Of a DNA stretch of 64,000 nt, positions 17,025 through 25,242 are shown piece by piece; the stretch's first letter is position 1, and every line of letters starts with the position of its first letter. The position numbers and the translations under genes were made by a program. This DNA is from Tunturiibacter gelidiferens (GTDB lineage Bacteria > Acidobacteriota > Terriglobia > Terriglobales > Acidobacteriaceae). Under the pieces are notes generated by a model, which made no database searches, was not told where the DNA came from, and saw nothing but the letters and a program-made list of their open reading frames with translations. The DNA lies in the NCBI RefSeq assembly GCF_014201335.1, contig NZ_JACHEB010000006.1:310001-374000 (forward strand). Reading direction: 5' to 3'.

Positions 17025-17804
17025 ATGCCCTTTGTCTCTCCAGAGATCTTCGCTAAGCAGACACTTGCCTCCATCCAGGACTACTCCATCCTGTCCTGGC
17101 GTGCCGTCTCTAACCTCTTCACCCGCCCGCGTTACATGGCCGACATATACACCCAGATGGACTACATCGGCGTCGGTTCCATGCCCATTGTTGTCCTCAC
17201 CGGCTTCTTCACCGGCTGCGTCCTGGCCCTCCAGTCCGCCACCTCGCTCGAAGCCTTCGGCTCGGTTAGCCTCACTGGCAACCTCGTCGCTCTCTCGATG
17301 GTCAAAGAGCTGGGCCCGGTTCTCACCGGCCTCATGGTCTCCGGCCGCAACGCCTCCGGCATGGCCTCCGAGATCGGCTCCATGAAGGTCACCGAGCAGA
17401 TTGACGCCATGCGAGCCCTCGGCACCGACCCGGTCCGCAAGCTCGTCACCCCGCGCCTCTACGCCACCATCTTCATGCTCTTCTTCCTCACCATCATGTC
17501 CGACGCCTGCGGTATCGCCGGAGGCGCGCTCATCAGCATCGCCCTGCTCGGACTCAACGGCTCATCCTATTTTCACAACTCTTACCGTGCTCTCCAATAC
17601 GGAGACGTCGTACAGGGTCTCGCCAAGCCCCTCTTTTCCGGCTTCATCATTGCAACCGTCGGCTGCTACTTCGGTATGAACACAAAGGGCGGCACCCAGG
17701 GCGTCGGCAAAGCCACCACCCAGGCTGTCGTCATCTCCTCGGTCTTCATCATCATCGTCGACCTCATCGTCACTCGTGCCATGATCGGTATCTTCGGCAG
17801 GTAA
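17025..17804 (+). CDS. mlaE: MlaE-family lipid ABC transporter permease
   Basis: A 259-residue integral membrane protein with the MlaE signature: a GVGSMPIVVLTGFFTGCVLALQ helix, the conserved VKELGPVLTGLMVSGRNASG stretch, the MKVTEQIDAMRALGTDPV cytoplasmic loop and a final hydrophobic hairpin (VVISSVFIIIVDLIVTRAM). MlaE is the permease of systems that move phospholipids between the membranes of diderm bacteria. The MlaF-like ATPase gene follows after 18 nt. No MCE-domain (MlaD) gene lies next to it here. It is divergent from the hopanoid operon across a 114-bp gap. Confidence 0.9.
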   Translation: MPFVSPEIFAKQTLASIQDYSILSWRAVSNLFTRPRYMADIYTQMDYIGVGSMPIVVLTGFFTGCVLALQSATSLEAFGSVSLTGNLVALSMVKELGPVLTGLMVSGRNASGMASEIGSMKVTEQIDAMRALGTDPVRKLVTPRLYATIFMLFFLTIMSDACGIAGGALISIALLGLNGSSYFHNSYRALQYGDVVQGLAKPLFSGFIIATVGCYFGMNTKGGTQGVGKATTQAVVISSVFIIIVDLIVTRAMIGIFGR

Positions 17805-17822
17805 AAGGCAGAAATTCACGTC

Positions 17823-18668
17823 ATGACGGCAGACCTCGCCCAATCCGGCTCCGCAACGCTCCAGCAGGAACCAGACTCACAGGAGCCCATCGTCGTCGTA
17901 GACGATGTCTCCATCATCTTCGACGTTAAACCCGTCCTCCAGAACATCTCCTTCACCGTCCAGCGCGGCGAAACCCGCATCATCCTCGGCCCCGCAGGCG
18001 GCGGCAAATCCGTCCTCATGAAGCTCGTAAACGGCCTCCTCAAGCCTGACACCGGATCCATCCACGTCTTCGGCCACGACGTCTCCACGATGCCCGAAGT
18101 CGACCTCTTCAAACTCCGCAGCCGCATCGGCATGGTCTTCCAGGAGTCGGCTCTCTTCGACTCCCTCTCCGTCGGTGACAACGTCGCCTACCGCCTCCAC
18201 GAAGACCGCGTCTCCGAGGAGGAGGTTCACAGCCGCGTCATCGAAGCGCTCCAGTTCGTCGCCCTCGAAAACACCATCGATAAAATCCCCTCCGAACTCT
18301 CCGGAGGAATGCGCCGCCGCGTCTCCATCGCCCGCGCCATCATCACCCATCCCGATCTCATCCTCTACGACTCCCCCACCGGCGGCCTCGATCCCATCAC
18401 CTCCACCACTATCATTGACCTCGTCATCAAGCAGCGCGACGTCACCCAGACCACCTCGCTCGTCATCACCCACCGCATTCAGGACGCCTACCTCCTCGCC
18501 CGCAGCCGCTTCAACACGCAAACCGAAAAAGTCGAGCAGATCCCCAACAACGGCATCGACGACAGCACAAAATTCCTGGTCCTCAACGAAGGAAAAGTAG
18601 TCTTCGACGGCACCACCGAAGAGCTCGTCCACTCCAACGACCCCTGGCTCAAGGAATACCTCTCCTGA
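17823..18668 (+). CDS. mlaF: MlaF-type ABC transporter ATP-binding protein
   Basis: A 281-residue ABC ATPase. Walker A is GPAGGGKSVLMKL (near residue 60), the signature is LSGGMRRRVSIARAI, and the D-loop follows as GGLDPITS. Unusually, the Walker B segment reads LILYDSPTGG, so the catalytic Glu expected after the Asp is Ser. The switch His is present (VITHRIQDA). An insertion after it (RSRFNTQTEKVEQIPNNGID) occurs in some lipid-transport ATPases. It pairs with the MlaE-like permease 18 nt upstream to drive lipid transport at the inner membrane. Confidence 0.9.
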   Translation: MTADLAQSGSATLQQEPDSQEPIVVVDDVSIIFDVKPVLQNISFTVQRGETRIILGPAGGGKSVLMKLVNGLLKPDTGSIHVFGHDVSTMPEVDLFKLRSRIGMVFQESALFDSLSVGDNVAYRLHEDRVSEEEVHSRVIEALQFVALENTIDKIPSELSGGMRRRVSIARAIITHPDLILYDSPTGGLDPITSTTIIDLVIKQRDVTQTTSLVITHRIQDAYLLARSRFNTQTEKVEQIPNNGIDDSTKFLVLNEGKVVFDGTTEELVHSNDPWLKEYLS

Positions 18669-18767
18669 TCTTCGTCTCAACCGATCTGCCCACCGCCTCA
18701 CCTCCCATTCACTGAGTTTGAGTGATAATAGTTTCAGGTCATCTAGTTCACTCTCTCGGAGCGTTTT

Positions 18768-19625
18768 ATGAGCCGGGTCCTCGTCATTGGAAGTCACGCG
18801 AAGGTGAGCCAGGAGATCAGCAGCGCACTCAAAGCTGCGGGTTTGCCTTTGGAGCATTCTGCCGGGCATGTCGACACCCTGCAGCGCTTGCGCAAGCGAT
18901 CCTTTGGGGTCGTCATCACCAGCCCCGACAGCGCTCTTGACGAAGACCTGGCCTTGCTCGAAGAGATGCGCGCCATCAGGCCCGGTGTAAAGTGCATCGT
19001 CCTGGCCAGCCACGGCACTCCCGATGGTGTAATCGCCGCCCTGCGTGCCCGTGTCTTCGCCTGCTTCACCCCTCCGTTTGACCCCTACAACATCGCGAAC
19101 CTGGCCCGCCGCGCCGCCTCCGACAGTCAATGGCGCGACGACATCCATGTTTTATCCGCTCGCCCCGGCTGGGTGTCAGTCCGCGTCAACTGCCGCATCG
19201 TCAACGCTGAGCGCCTCTTGAGCTTTGCGAAAGAACTCAGCGCTCAGCTGCCAGAAGACATCCAGATGGACATGATGCTGGCCCTGCGAGAGATCCTGAT
19301 GAACGCAATGGAGCACGGAGCCGCTTTCAATCCCGAACAGGTCGTTGAAGTCACCAGCATTCGCACCGAAAGATCCATGGTGTTTTACCTGCGCGACCCC
19401 GGCGCCGGATTCCGCCGCGAATCACTCAGCCACGCGGCCATTGCCAATCCAACCGATGATCCCACCAACCACATCGTGCAGCGCGAGCAGGAAGGAATGC
19501 GTCCCGGCGGGTATGGTCTTCTCGTAGCGGCCGGAACAGTGGACGAATTGATCTACAACGAAATCGGCAACGAAGTAGTCCTGATCAAGTACCTCGACTC
19601 CCCGCCGCATTTTAAAACCACCTAG
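18768..19625 (+). CDS. Pseudo-receiver plus HATPase (anti-sigma/RsbW-like) protein
   Basis: A 285-residue soluble protein. Residues 1-120 follow the receiver-domain pattern (VLVIGSHAKVSQEISSAL, FGVVITSPDS, PGVKCIVLASHGTPD, CFTPPFDP), but the acidic pair, the phospho-acceptor Asp and the conserved Lys are all replaced. The second half is a GHKL ATPase domain with the N box LREILMNAMEHG and the G1 segment YLRDPGAGF, of the short class found in RsbW/SpoIIAB serine kinases. It probably acts in a signalling switch controlling sigma factors or phosphorelay. It stands alone between the lipid transporter and an acyltransferase. Confidence 0.78.
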   Translation: MSRVLVIGSHAKVSQEISSALKAAGLPLEHSAGHVDTLQRLRKRSFGVVITSPDSALDEDLALLEEMRAIRPGVKCIVLASHGTPDGVIAALRARVFACFTPPFDPYNIANLARRAASDSQWRDDIHVLSARPGWVSVRVNCRIVNAERLLSFAKELSAQLPEDIQMDMMLALREILMNAMEHGAAFNPEQVVEVTSIRTERSMVFYLRDPGAGFRRESLSHAAIANPTDDPTNHIVQREQEGMRPGGYGLLVAAGTVDELIYNEIGNEVVLIKYLDSPPHFKTT

Positions 19626-19646
19626 CCAAGCATTTGTCAGAGCACC

Positions 19647-20843
19647 CTAAGCCATCAAGCTCGGTATAGCCGGTGCACTCCGTGGCAAGGAAGACACATC
19701 GAGATCCCGATGCCCCGGGGTTGAGGGAGGAGCCAGCTTATGACCTAAGCGGACAAACGGCTTCTCAATGCAGAAATAGCTCAGAAGGGCCAATGCGAAA
19801 AGCACCAGATAGTTTTGTGGTCGCCCACCCGCCCAGACGAGGGGCCTCCACCGCACGACAGTCTCGGGGCTACTGCTGTGAAAAACGATTTGTTGCCACA
19901 GATAAAGACTGTAGGAAATTCGTCCAATGAACCGAAGTGGAGATAGTTCCAGGAATCTCGTTGTCCAACTACCAGGGTGCAACATGGTAGCCACCACGCA
20001 AAACGCGAACAAGTACGCAATGTTTGATGAGTGTTCGCCAATGAGATTGAAAGGGCCCGGTAGATGAGCGTTGGCCACGTAGCTATGAACTTCGAGGAAT
20101 AAAAACCCAGCTACGAACACCAGCCACGGGCGAAGCCATCGAACCGCGTGTTGTCGGAACCATTCGAGCTGTAGAAGGATGCTGAGAAAGGCTCCGAAAA
20201 ACAGGTACTGTATCTGCCAATAGGTACGTCCTCCTGACACATCGTCAGAGAAAAGACCATGCCTGATGGCAATCTGCTGGCCAACGATAAGACCGAACAG
20301 AAGTATGAAAAGGACGGCTGCCCTGTTCCGGCGAACGGTCAAGATGAATATGGACAAGAGAATATAAAAATGTTCTTCCAGCGAGAGCGTCCAGAAGTGA
20401 GCACTGAACCAGCCTAGTCCCAACTCGGCGACCCGATTCGCCCAATGTGCCTGAAAGTTGCGAAACAGGAAAAGAGCACCAAACCACCGGCTCCACTTTT
20501 CCTGTAAAGCCCCACAAAGCATTAAAATGGCCAGGACACCTAAGTATGTCCAGGCTGCGGGCTGGATACGGAAAAACCGTCGTACGTAAAAACTCTTGAT
20601 GCGGAAAGATCCGCGTGTCTTCTCATCTTCCAGAATGCGCCAGGTGACAAGCACCCCGCTGATTGCGAAGAACAGGTCTACCCCTACAAACCCAATGTCC
20701 CGAAACCGTTCCAGAACGTGAAAGGGAAACTTGCCGCCTTGATCGTGCGTTAGCACAACACCGATCACCGCTAATGCCCGCCAGCCGTCCAAGCTGGGCA
20801 GATAGCCTGTTTTTTGCCTCAAAACACTTCCTGAATTTCCCAT
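19647..20843 (-). CDS. Acyltransferase 3 family membrane protein
   Basis: A 398-residue membrane protein with about ten hydrophobic helices and the acyltransferase-3 hallmarks: YLPSLDGWRALAVIGVVLTH at the N-terminus (with the helix-1 His), GVDLFFAISGVLVTWRI, and the TLSLEEHFYILLSIFIL segment. These enzymes O-acylate exported polysaccharides, lipid-linked sugars or peptidoglycan at the inner membrane. No glycan cluster surrounds it, so the target is open. It is convergent with the upstream ATPase gene, with 21 bp between stops. Confidence 0.85.
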   Translation of the reverse strand: MGNSGSVLRQKTGYLPSLDGWRALAVIGVVLTHDQGGKFPFHVLERFRDIGFVGVDLFFAISGVLVTWRILEDEKTRGSFRIKSFYVRRFFRIQPAAWTYLGVLAILMLCGALQEKWSRWFGALFLFRNFQAHWANRVAELGLGWFSAHFWTLSLEEHFYILLSIFILTVRRNRAAVLFILLFGLIVGQQIAIRHGLFSDDVSGGRTYWQIQYLFFGAFLSILLQLEWFRQHAVRWLRPWLVFVAGFLFLEVHSYVANAHLPGPFNLIGEHSSNIAYLFAFCVVATMLHPGSWTTRFLELSPLRFIGRISYSLYLWQQIVFHSSSPETVVRWRPLVWAGGRPQNYLVLFALALLSYFCIEKPFVRLGHKLAPPSTPGHRDLDVSSLPRSAPAIPSLMA

Positions 20844-20982
20844 TTTTGTAGATGCCTAGTATCTTAGCCCTCTTTCACCTTATCCCATATGCGCAAACAG
20901 GAAAGCATGCGCCCCGGGGATACGGTCTTCTCTCTTTGCGGCCAGCAGACATGCGGCAGCGAGAAACGATTGCCAATCTCTC

Positions 20983-22320
20983 TCAGGCCTTAGCCTGCGT
21001 ATCCTCCAGAGGAACGATATGACCCGCGGCGCGAAGATAACGGAAGAGATGATCCAACGGTGGCTTGGGCAAAAAATCGTCCAGCGTCATCAGATCACGA
21101 TCAGCGGACTCCCGCAAAAGACCTTCGGGAAAGCCGCCAAGCGCATCGACCAACACTTCCTTCTGCATGGGAGCAACGTAGATCGTAACGTCGGTGGAGA
21201 GCAATCGGCCGAAGCCTTCCAACACGGCGCCGGGCGAAGCCTGAAACACCGTCTCTTCCATCAGATGAAGAAACATGGAGATCCAGAGAACCACCCGGAT
21301 GGGCGCAGCTGTATAGCGGCGAAAGTAATTGACCGCCTGGTAGCCCTCCGGATAATTACTGACCACAACGGTGCCCAAAGGCGCAAGCTGCTCGATCAGA
21401 GCCAGCAACTCCGCATTATCAGAGGCCGCGGGGCCGTCAAGATTTTGAGCATTGACTTCGAAGACACCTAACGGTTCGCGGTCCGAGGGAATCCCTTCAG
21501 CCAGTAACTTCTGTCGCGCTGCCTCAATCACTTCGGGAGCAGATGGACCAGGATGGCCGTGCAAGGTACGCTGCACGATCAGTGGACGCTTGCGAAGAGG
21601 AGTAGCTGGTTCGACCACCTTAGCCTCGGAATCGAACACCAAAGCGCGGGACATGCCCGCGCGGAGCAGATTCAGACACCACAGCCGTGAGTCTGCACCA
21701 GCGAACACAGGGCCACTCAGTTCAAGAGCGTCGATCTCCAGCCGCTCAATGGATAGATCATCGAACAGCCCAGCCAGAAAGGCCTCCGGCGAAGACCGCT
21801 GATGATAAGAGGCATAAATCAGATTCACCCCAAGCGTGCCGATGGCCTGCTGCTGCAGCTGCGCAGTGGAATCCCCCAGATTGATGTGGAGAAGAATCTG
21901 ATTCGGCTCACCACCAGGTTCGGCCTGGAAGCGGAAACCAAGCCAGCCGTGTTGTTCATTGGTTCCCTGATAGTTTCGCGTCGCGACAGTATCCGCAAAA
22001 ACGAAAAATCGTGTATGTGCGCCGCGATCTTTGCCAAGCCGGGTGAGCAGAATCTCATACTCGTGATCGAGCATTGCCAGCAGGCGCTCCTTGGAAACGT
22101 AACGCGTACCAGCACCGTAGATGTCGTCGCTAACGGTCTTGTCGTATGCCGAGATGGCTTGCGCGACCGTTCCCGAGGCAGCGCCAACGCTCAAAAACCA
22201 ACGCGCCACCTCCTGACCGGCTCCAATCTCAGCAAACGTCCCATAGAACGAAGCCTCCAGATTGATCGCCAACGCTTTCGCATGAATGTCGGTTGATTGC
22301 GGGAGTGTTGAGTTGGGCAC
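20983..22320 (-). CDS. Conserved protein of unknown function
   Basis: The frame is open from 22395, but GTG 22320 is preferred: GGAG lies 8 nt upstream and conserved-looking sequence starts soon after (LAINLEASFYGTFAEIGAGQ). The product is 445 residues, soluble, with no signal peptide, plug or barrel. Homologues, as far as I recall, often carry a TonB-dependent receptor label that this sequence does not support. Notable blocks are GAGQEVARWFLSVGAASGT, VSKERLLAMLDHEYE, RNYQGTNEQHGWLGFRFQ and IEIDALELSG equivalents. No catalytic motif is recognisable. It is single-gene, flanked by an acyltransferase and a flavin reductase. Confidence 0.75.
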   Translation of the reverse strand: MPNSTLPQSTDIHAKALAINLEASFYGTFAEIGAGQEVARWFLSVGAASGTVAQAISAYDKTVSDDIYGAGTRYVSKERLLAMLDHEYEILLTRLGKDRGAHTRFFVFADTVATRNYQGTNEQHGWLGFRFQAEPGGEPNQILLHINLGDSTAQLQQQAIGTLGVNLIYASYHQRSSPEAFLAGLFDDLSIERLEIDALELSGPVFAGADSRLWCLNLLRAGMSRALVFDSEAKVVEPATPLRKRPLIVQRTLHGHPGPSAPEVIEAARQKLLAEGIPSDREPLGVFEVNAQNLDGPAASDNAELLALIEQLAPLGTVVVSNYPEGYQAVNYFRRYTAAPIRVVLWISMFLHLMEETVFQASPGAVLEGFGRLLSTDVTIYVAPMQKEVLVDALGGFPEGLLRESADRDLMTLDDFLPKPPLDHLFRYLRAAGHIVPLEDTQAKA

Positions 22321-22508
22321 AAGTGTCTCCGTTTTGCGAAATTCAGGATGGGCGCGAGTATATCGTATGCGAGCGCACGAGATTGCACTTGCCACGGCGC
22401 CCTTTCTTGAGTAGTTGGCACACCAATAGCTCAGTCAATCCACTTGAAGAAAATGTTGCGTAGGTAACGCAAGAGCCCAGTCACAGCAGCTCCCGATGTA
22501 TAGATACC

Positions 22509-23147
22509 CTACCGCTTCCCTTTCTTCCACTCGTCATAAGGAATTCTCGGAATGTTCAAAAACGAATCCCGCGTCTTCACGTAAGCCCCCAGCCCATTCA
22601 TCCGTCCAATCGCATGCAACTCCTCCGACAGCACATAAGGCCCCGCCGGATCGACAAACTTGTCGTCTATATAAATCGACACCACGCGCCCCAGCACAAT
22701 CCGCGACCGGCCAATCTCCATCGTCGTAAACTCTTTGCACTCGAGCGCGGCATGCGCCTGCGCAATCCGGGGCACCTTCACGACCTGCGACGGCGCCGTC
22801 GTAAATCCAGCCATCTCCAACTCGTCGAACTCCGCCGGAAAATCCGTAGCGCAGATATTCATCTGCTGCGCGATATCCTCGGTCACCACATTCACCACAA
22901 ACTCCCCTGTCCGCCGAATATTCCGCGCCGTATCCTTCGGCACATGATCGCTCTCAGGCCGATTCATCACTCCCATCCCGATGATCGGCGGATCGGTGCA
23001 GAGGTAGTTGTAAGAACTGAAAGGCGCAGCATTCATCCTGCCCTCATGATTCATGCTCGTCACCAGCGCAATCGGCCGAGGTGCAACCAACCCGATCAGC
23101 AGGTTATAGGTCTCACGCGCCTTTATCTTCTCAATATCAAAAATCAT
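22509..23147 (-). CDS. Flavin reductase-like (FMN-binding split barrel) protein
   Basis: A 212-residue soluble protein of the flavin reductase / DIM6-NTAB family. The split-barrel pattern is visible: PRPIALVTSMNHEGRMNAAP at residues 24-43 and FSSYNYLCTDPPIIGMGV after it, with KDTARNIRRTGEFVVNVV near residue 75. Such proteins bind FMN and either supply reduced flavin to monooxygenases or act as small oxidoreductases. No monooxygenase partner is next to it. The frame ends KKGKR and the start ATG 23147 is the only good one. Confidence 0.83.
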   Translation of the reverse strand: MIFDIEKIKARETYNLLIGLVAPRPIALVTSMNHEGRMNAAPFSSYNYLCTDPPIIGMGVMNRPESDHVPKDTARNIRRTGEFVVNVVTEDIAQQMNICATDFPAEFDELEMAGFTTAPSQVVKVPRIAQAHAALECKEFTTMEIGRSRIVLGRVVSIYIDDKFVDPAGPYVLSEELHAIGRMNGLGAYVKTRDSFLNIPRIPYDEWKKGKR

Positions 23148-23214
23148 CTCGACTCACCTGTACTCTTCAGCAGCCTAGCACCGACTCTTGCCGTTGCTTT
23201 CGCCTGCCCTCCTG

Positions 23215-23360
23215 GTTGTCATCCACGAAGCGGGCCGGTTTGCTGTTGCCTTTCTCGTTGTCATCCCCGAAGGGGATCTGCTGTTGCCATTGCTGTGCTG
23301 TTGCTTTTCTTGTTGTCATCCCCGAAAGGGATCTGCTGTTGCCATTGCTGTTGTCGTTGT
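23215..23360. repeat. Three imperfect copies of a short intergenic repeat
   Basis: A unit starting GTTGTCATCC occurs at 23215, 23257 and 23312. The second and third share TTGTCATCCCCGAA, a GGGATCTGCTGTTGCC tail and a small CCCCGA(A)GGGG dyad; the first is diverged. Spacing is 42 and 55 nt. The block fills the gap between the flavin reductase and the methyltransferase-like gene. Confidence 0.6.
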
Positions 23361-23516
23361 TCTTTCCGCTCCCGTCACTCGCCCCAAAACTCATATCATC
23401 CCGAGCAAAGTTGCTCACGGCACTTCGTGTGCGGCTCAGTCGAAGGGTCTCTAAGCGCACAGCAGCCATTCAATCAGGTATCTCCACGCCGAATTGCAGC
23501 GAAATTACCAGCTATT

Positions 23517-24386
23517 ATGGGTGTCGTAGATTTGGAGGTCGTCTTGAACTTACTTGATCGTTTTCTTGTTCAGTTGGCGCATCCATTACCGTTCCGGAGG
23601 CGATTGGTTCGAAAACTCTTGAGCCAGGTAGAAATCGGGTCCTTTGAAACGCGGCTACGGGTGGGTGCGTTTCCTCGGCCTCATTATGCTATGTGCCTCT
23701 ATTACGCGGCATTGCAAGCTAAACATCTCGGCTATCGTGCCATTTCGGCGGTTGAGCTGGGCGTCGCAGGCGGAAGTGGACTGCTCTGTATGTCCGAGCT
23801 TGCCAGAACTATTCACAAGGAGCTTGGAGTTGAAATCTTAGTTACTGGTTTCGATGCCGGCTCGGGTCTTCCCGACAGTGACGATCCGCGTGATGTTAAA
23901 TATTACTGGAGCGCAGGAGCGTTCCCGATGAACCGCCAAGCACTCCAGTCCCGACTTGCCGGCAGGGCGGAGCTCATCATCGGAGATGTGGCGGATACGT
24001 GTCCGAAATGGAGCCCCTCGGCTGATGCACCGCTTGGTGTGATCGCATTCGATTTGGATATGTACACCTCAACAATGGCGACGTTTTCGCTTCTTGAAAA
24101 AGAACGCGTGCTGCCAAGAGTATGGTGCTACTTCGACGATATCATCGACGAACCTCAGTCGTGCCTCACAGACTTTCTCGGCGAAGCAGCCGCCATTGAA
24201 GACTTCAATCGAATGCCTCAGCGCCAAGTCCTGGGGGACAATCTTTCACGAGCACGTGTATTCGGCGGATACCCAATTGGTGAGTCTTGGCACAGGAAAA
24301 TCTACCTTTATCATCGTTTCACGCACCCGCAATACAACATCTCTACCTACGATAGAAGCAGCCAGGAGCAACTATCCTTGGTTTGA
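23517..24386 (+). CDS. Class I methyltransferase-like protein, orphan
   Basis: A long open frame reaches back to 22614, but everything before 23517 overlaps the flavin reductase and the repeat block. ATG 23517 starts a plausible 289-residue protein. The AVELGVAGGSGLLCMSELAR segment near residue 80 fits the glycine-rich loop of SAM-dependent methyltransferases, followed by a LVTGFDAGSGLPDSDDPRDV acidic stretch. Later it has a VIAFDLDMYTSTMATFSLLE segment like a catalytic core of TylF/FkbM-like enzymes. The substrate is unknown. Base composition is lower in GC than neighbouring genes, which suggests transfer. Confidence 0.65.
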   Translation: MGVVDLEVVLNLLDRFLVQLAHPLPFRRRLVRKLLSQVEIGSFETRLRVGAFPRPHYAMCLYYAALQAKHLGYRAISAVELGVAGGSGLLCMSELARTIHKELGVEILVTGFDAGSGLPDSDDPRDVKYYWSAGAFPMNRQALQSRLAGRAELIIGDVADTCPKWSPSADAPLGVIAFDLDMYTSTMATFSLLEKERVLPRVWCYFDDIIDEPQSCLTDFLGEAAAIEDFNRMPQRQVLGDNLSRARVFGGYPIGESWHRKIYLYHRFTHPQYNISTYDRSSQEQLSLV

Positions 24387-25197
24387 CAACTTTGGATGCC
24401 GAAGGCGTCGGTTCAGCCGACGAGTGCCCGGGTGGAGAGCAGGTGAGCATGGCGATAAGTTCGACGTCCTTCCCCTGTCAGTACCGAATAGATGCAAAGC
24501 CTTCTCCGCGCGCACAACCACTTCATACAATTCCCTGTCCTGACGTCTCACTGCTAGGGCGCGACAGCCGTTGGAATCAGGCAGACTCGAGGCTGTGGCT
24601 ATTCGTGGATTCTTGCATTGCTGGAGCCTTCCTCGACAGCAGAGTGATTCGAATTCGCTTCTGAAGCATTCCAATTGCCTGCCGCGCGAGCGGCAGTGAC
24701 ACTCTATTCACGCACGAGGCTTGCTCCCTTGTCGCTGTCGTTCCTTGTTACCGTTCCCCAAACCCTGTCAAGCCCCCAAACATCGAAAACCCGCGTCAAA
24801 TAAGGAGAATCACGTGGCGTAGCAGTTACCCCAAATCAGATAAACTTAAAGTAACGGTTTAATAAAGACGTCGGCCAGCCAACAAGCACAGAACCATCAT
24901 TCATGTTCGGCCATAAGTCGTTCAAATACAATATTTTGCAAGTAAGTCCTTTTGTTGGAATATTTTACAGGCACTACCCCTGTCTAACCTATGCCAAACA
25001 ATAGACTTACGTCCAAAATACCCCCGGGGGAGGGGGAGGGGTCGCCTCAGTCGACTAACCAGAGCTCGCCCACGAGATCGGCCCAACAAAGCCACGCACT
25101 TCACCACAACAGCCATACATCGCACCACAAATTGACCGCAAAATGAAAACGCCCGTGCAGCCGAAGCTGCTTCACGGGCGCATCGAAATCTGAGAAC
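24387..25197. other. 811-bp stretch without a supportable gene
   Basis: No reading frame here looks coding on either strand. Two perfect short hairpins are present: CGTCGG/CCGACG at 24406-24422 just after the methyltransferase-like gene, and CTGCCGC-GCGA-GCGGCAG at 24679-24696. Near 25021 there is a CCCCCGGGGG dyad followed by further G runs. A hairpin (CGCCCGTG/CACGGGCG with an inner CAGC/GCTG) at 25150-25180 may back up the terminator of the BON gene. Confidence 0.5.
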
Positions 25198-25233
25198 GAA
25201 AAAAAGGAGAGAGCCAAACAACAGCCCTCTCCC
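25198..25233 (-). terminator. Rho-independent terminator of the BON-domain gene
   Basis: On the minus strand, just after the stop of the gene at 25243, a GGAGAGGGC / GCTCTCTCC stem (one mismatch) is followed by a run of seven T. A second, T-less hairpin lies further on at 25150-25180. Confidence 0.8.
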
Positions 25234-25242
25234 AACGACGAC

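Noticed and set aside
17877..19148. Minus-strand frame (423 residues) spanning mlaF and the next gene
   Set aside because: Crosses two real genes and lacks any domain; antisense shadow.
22614..23516. 5' extension of the methyltransferase-like frame
   Set aside because: Covers the flavin reductase gene and the repeat block with Arg/His-rich nonsense; start moved to 23517.
24679..24696. Perfect 7-bp hairpin as a terminator
   Set aside because: No T tract and no gene ending nearby.
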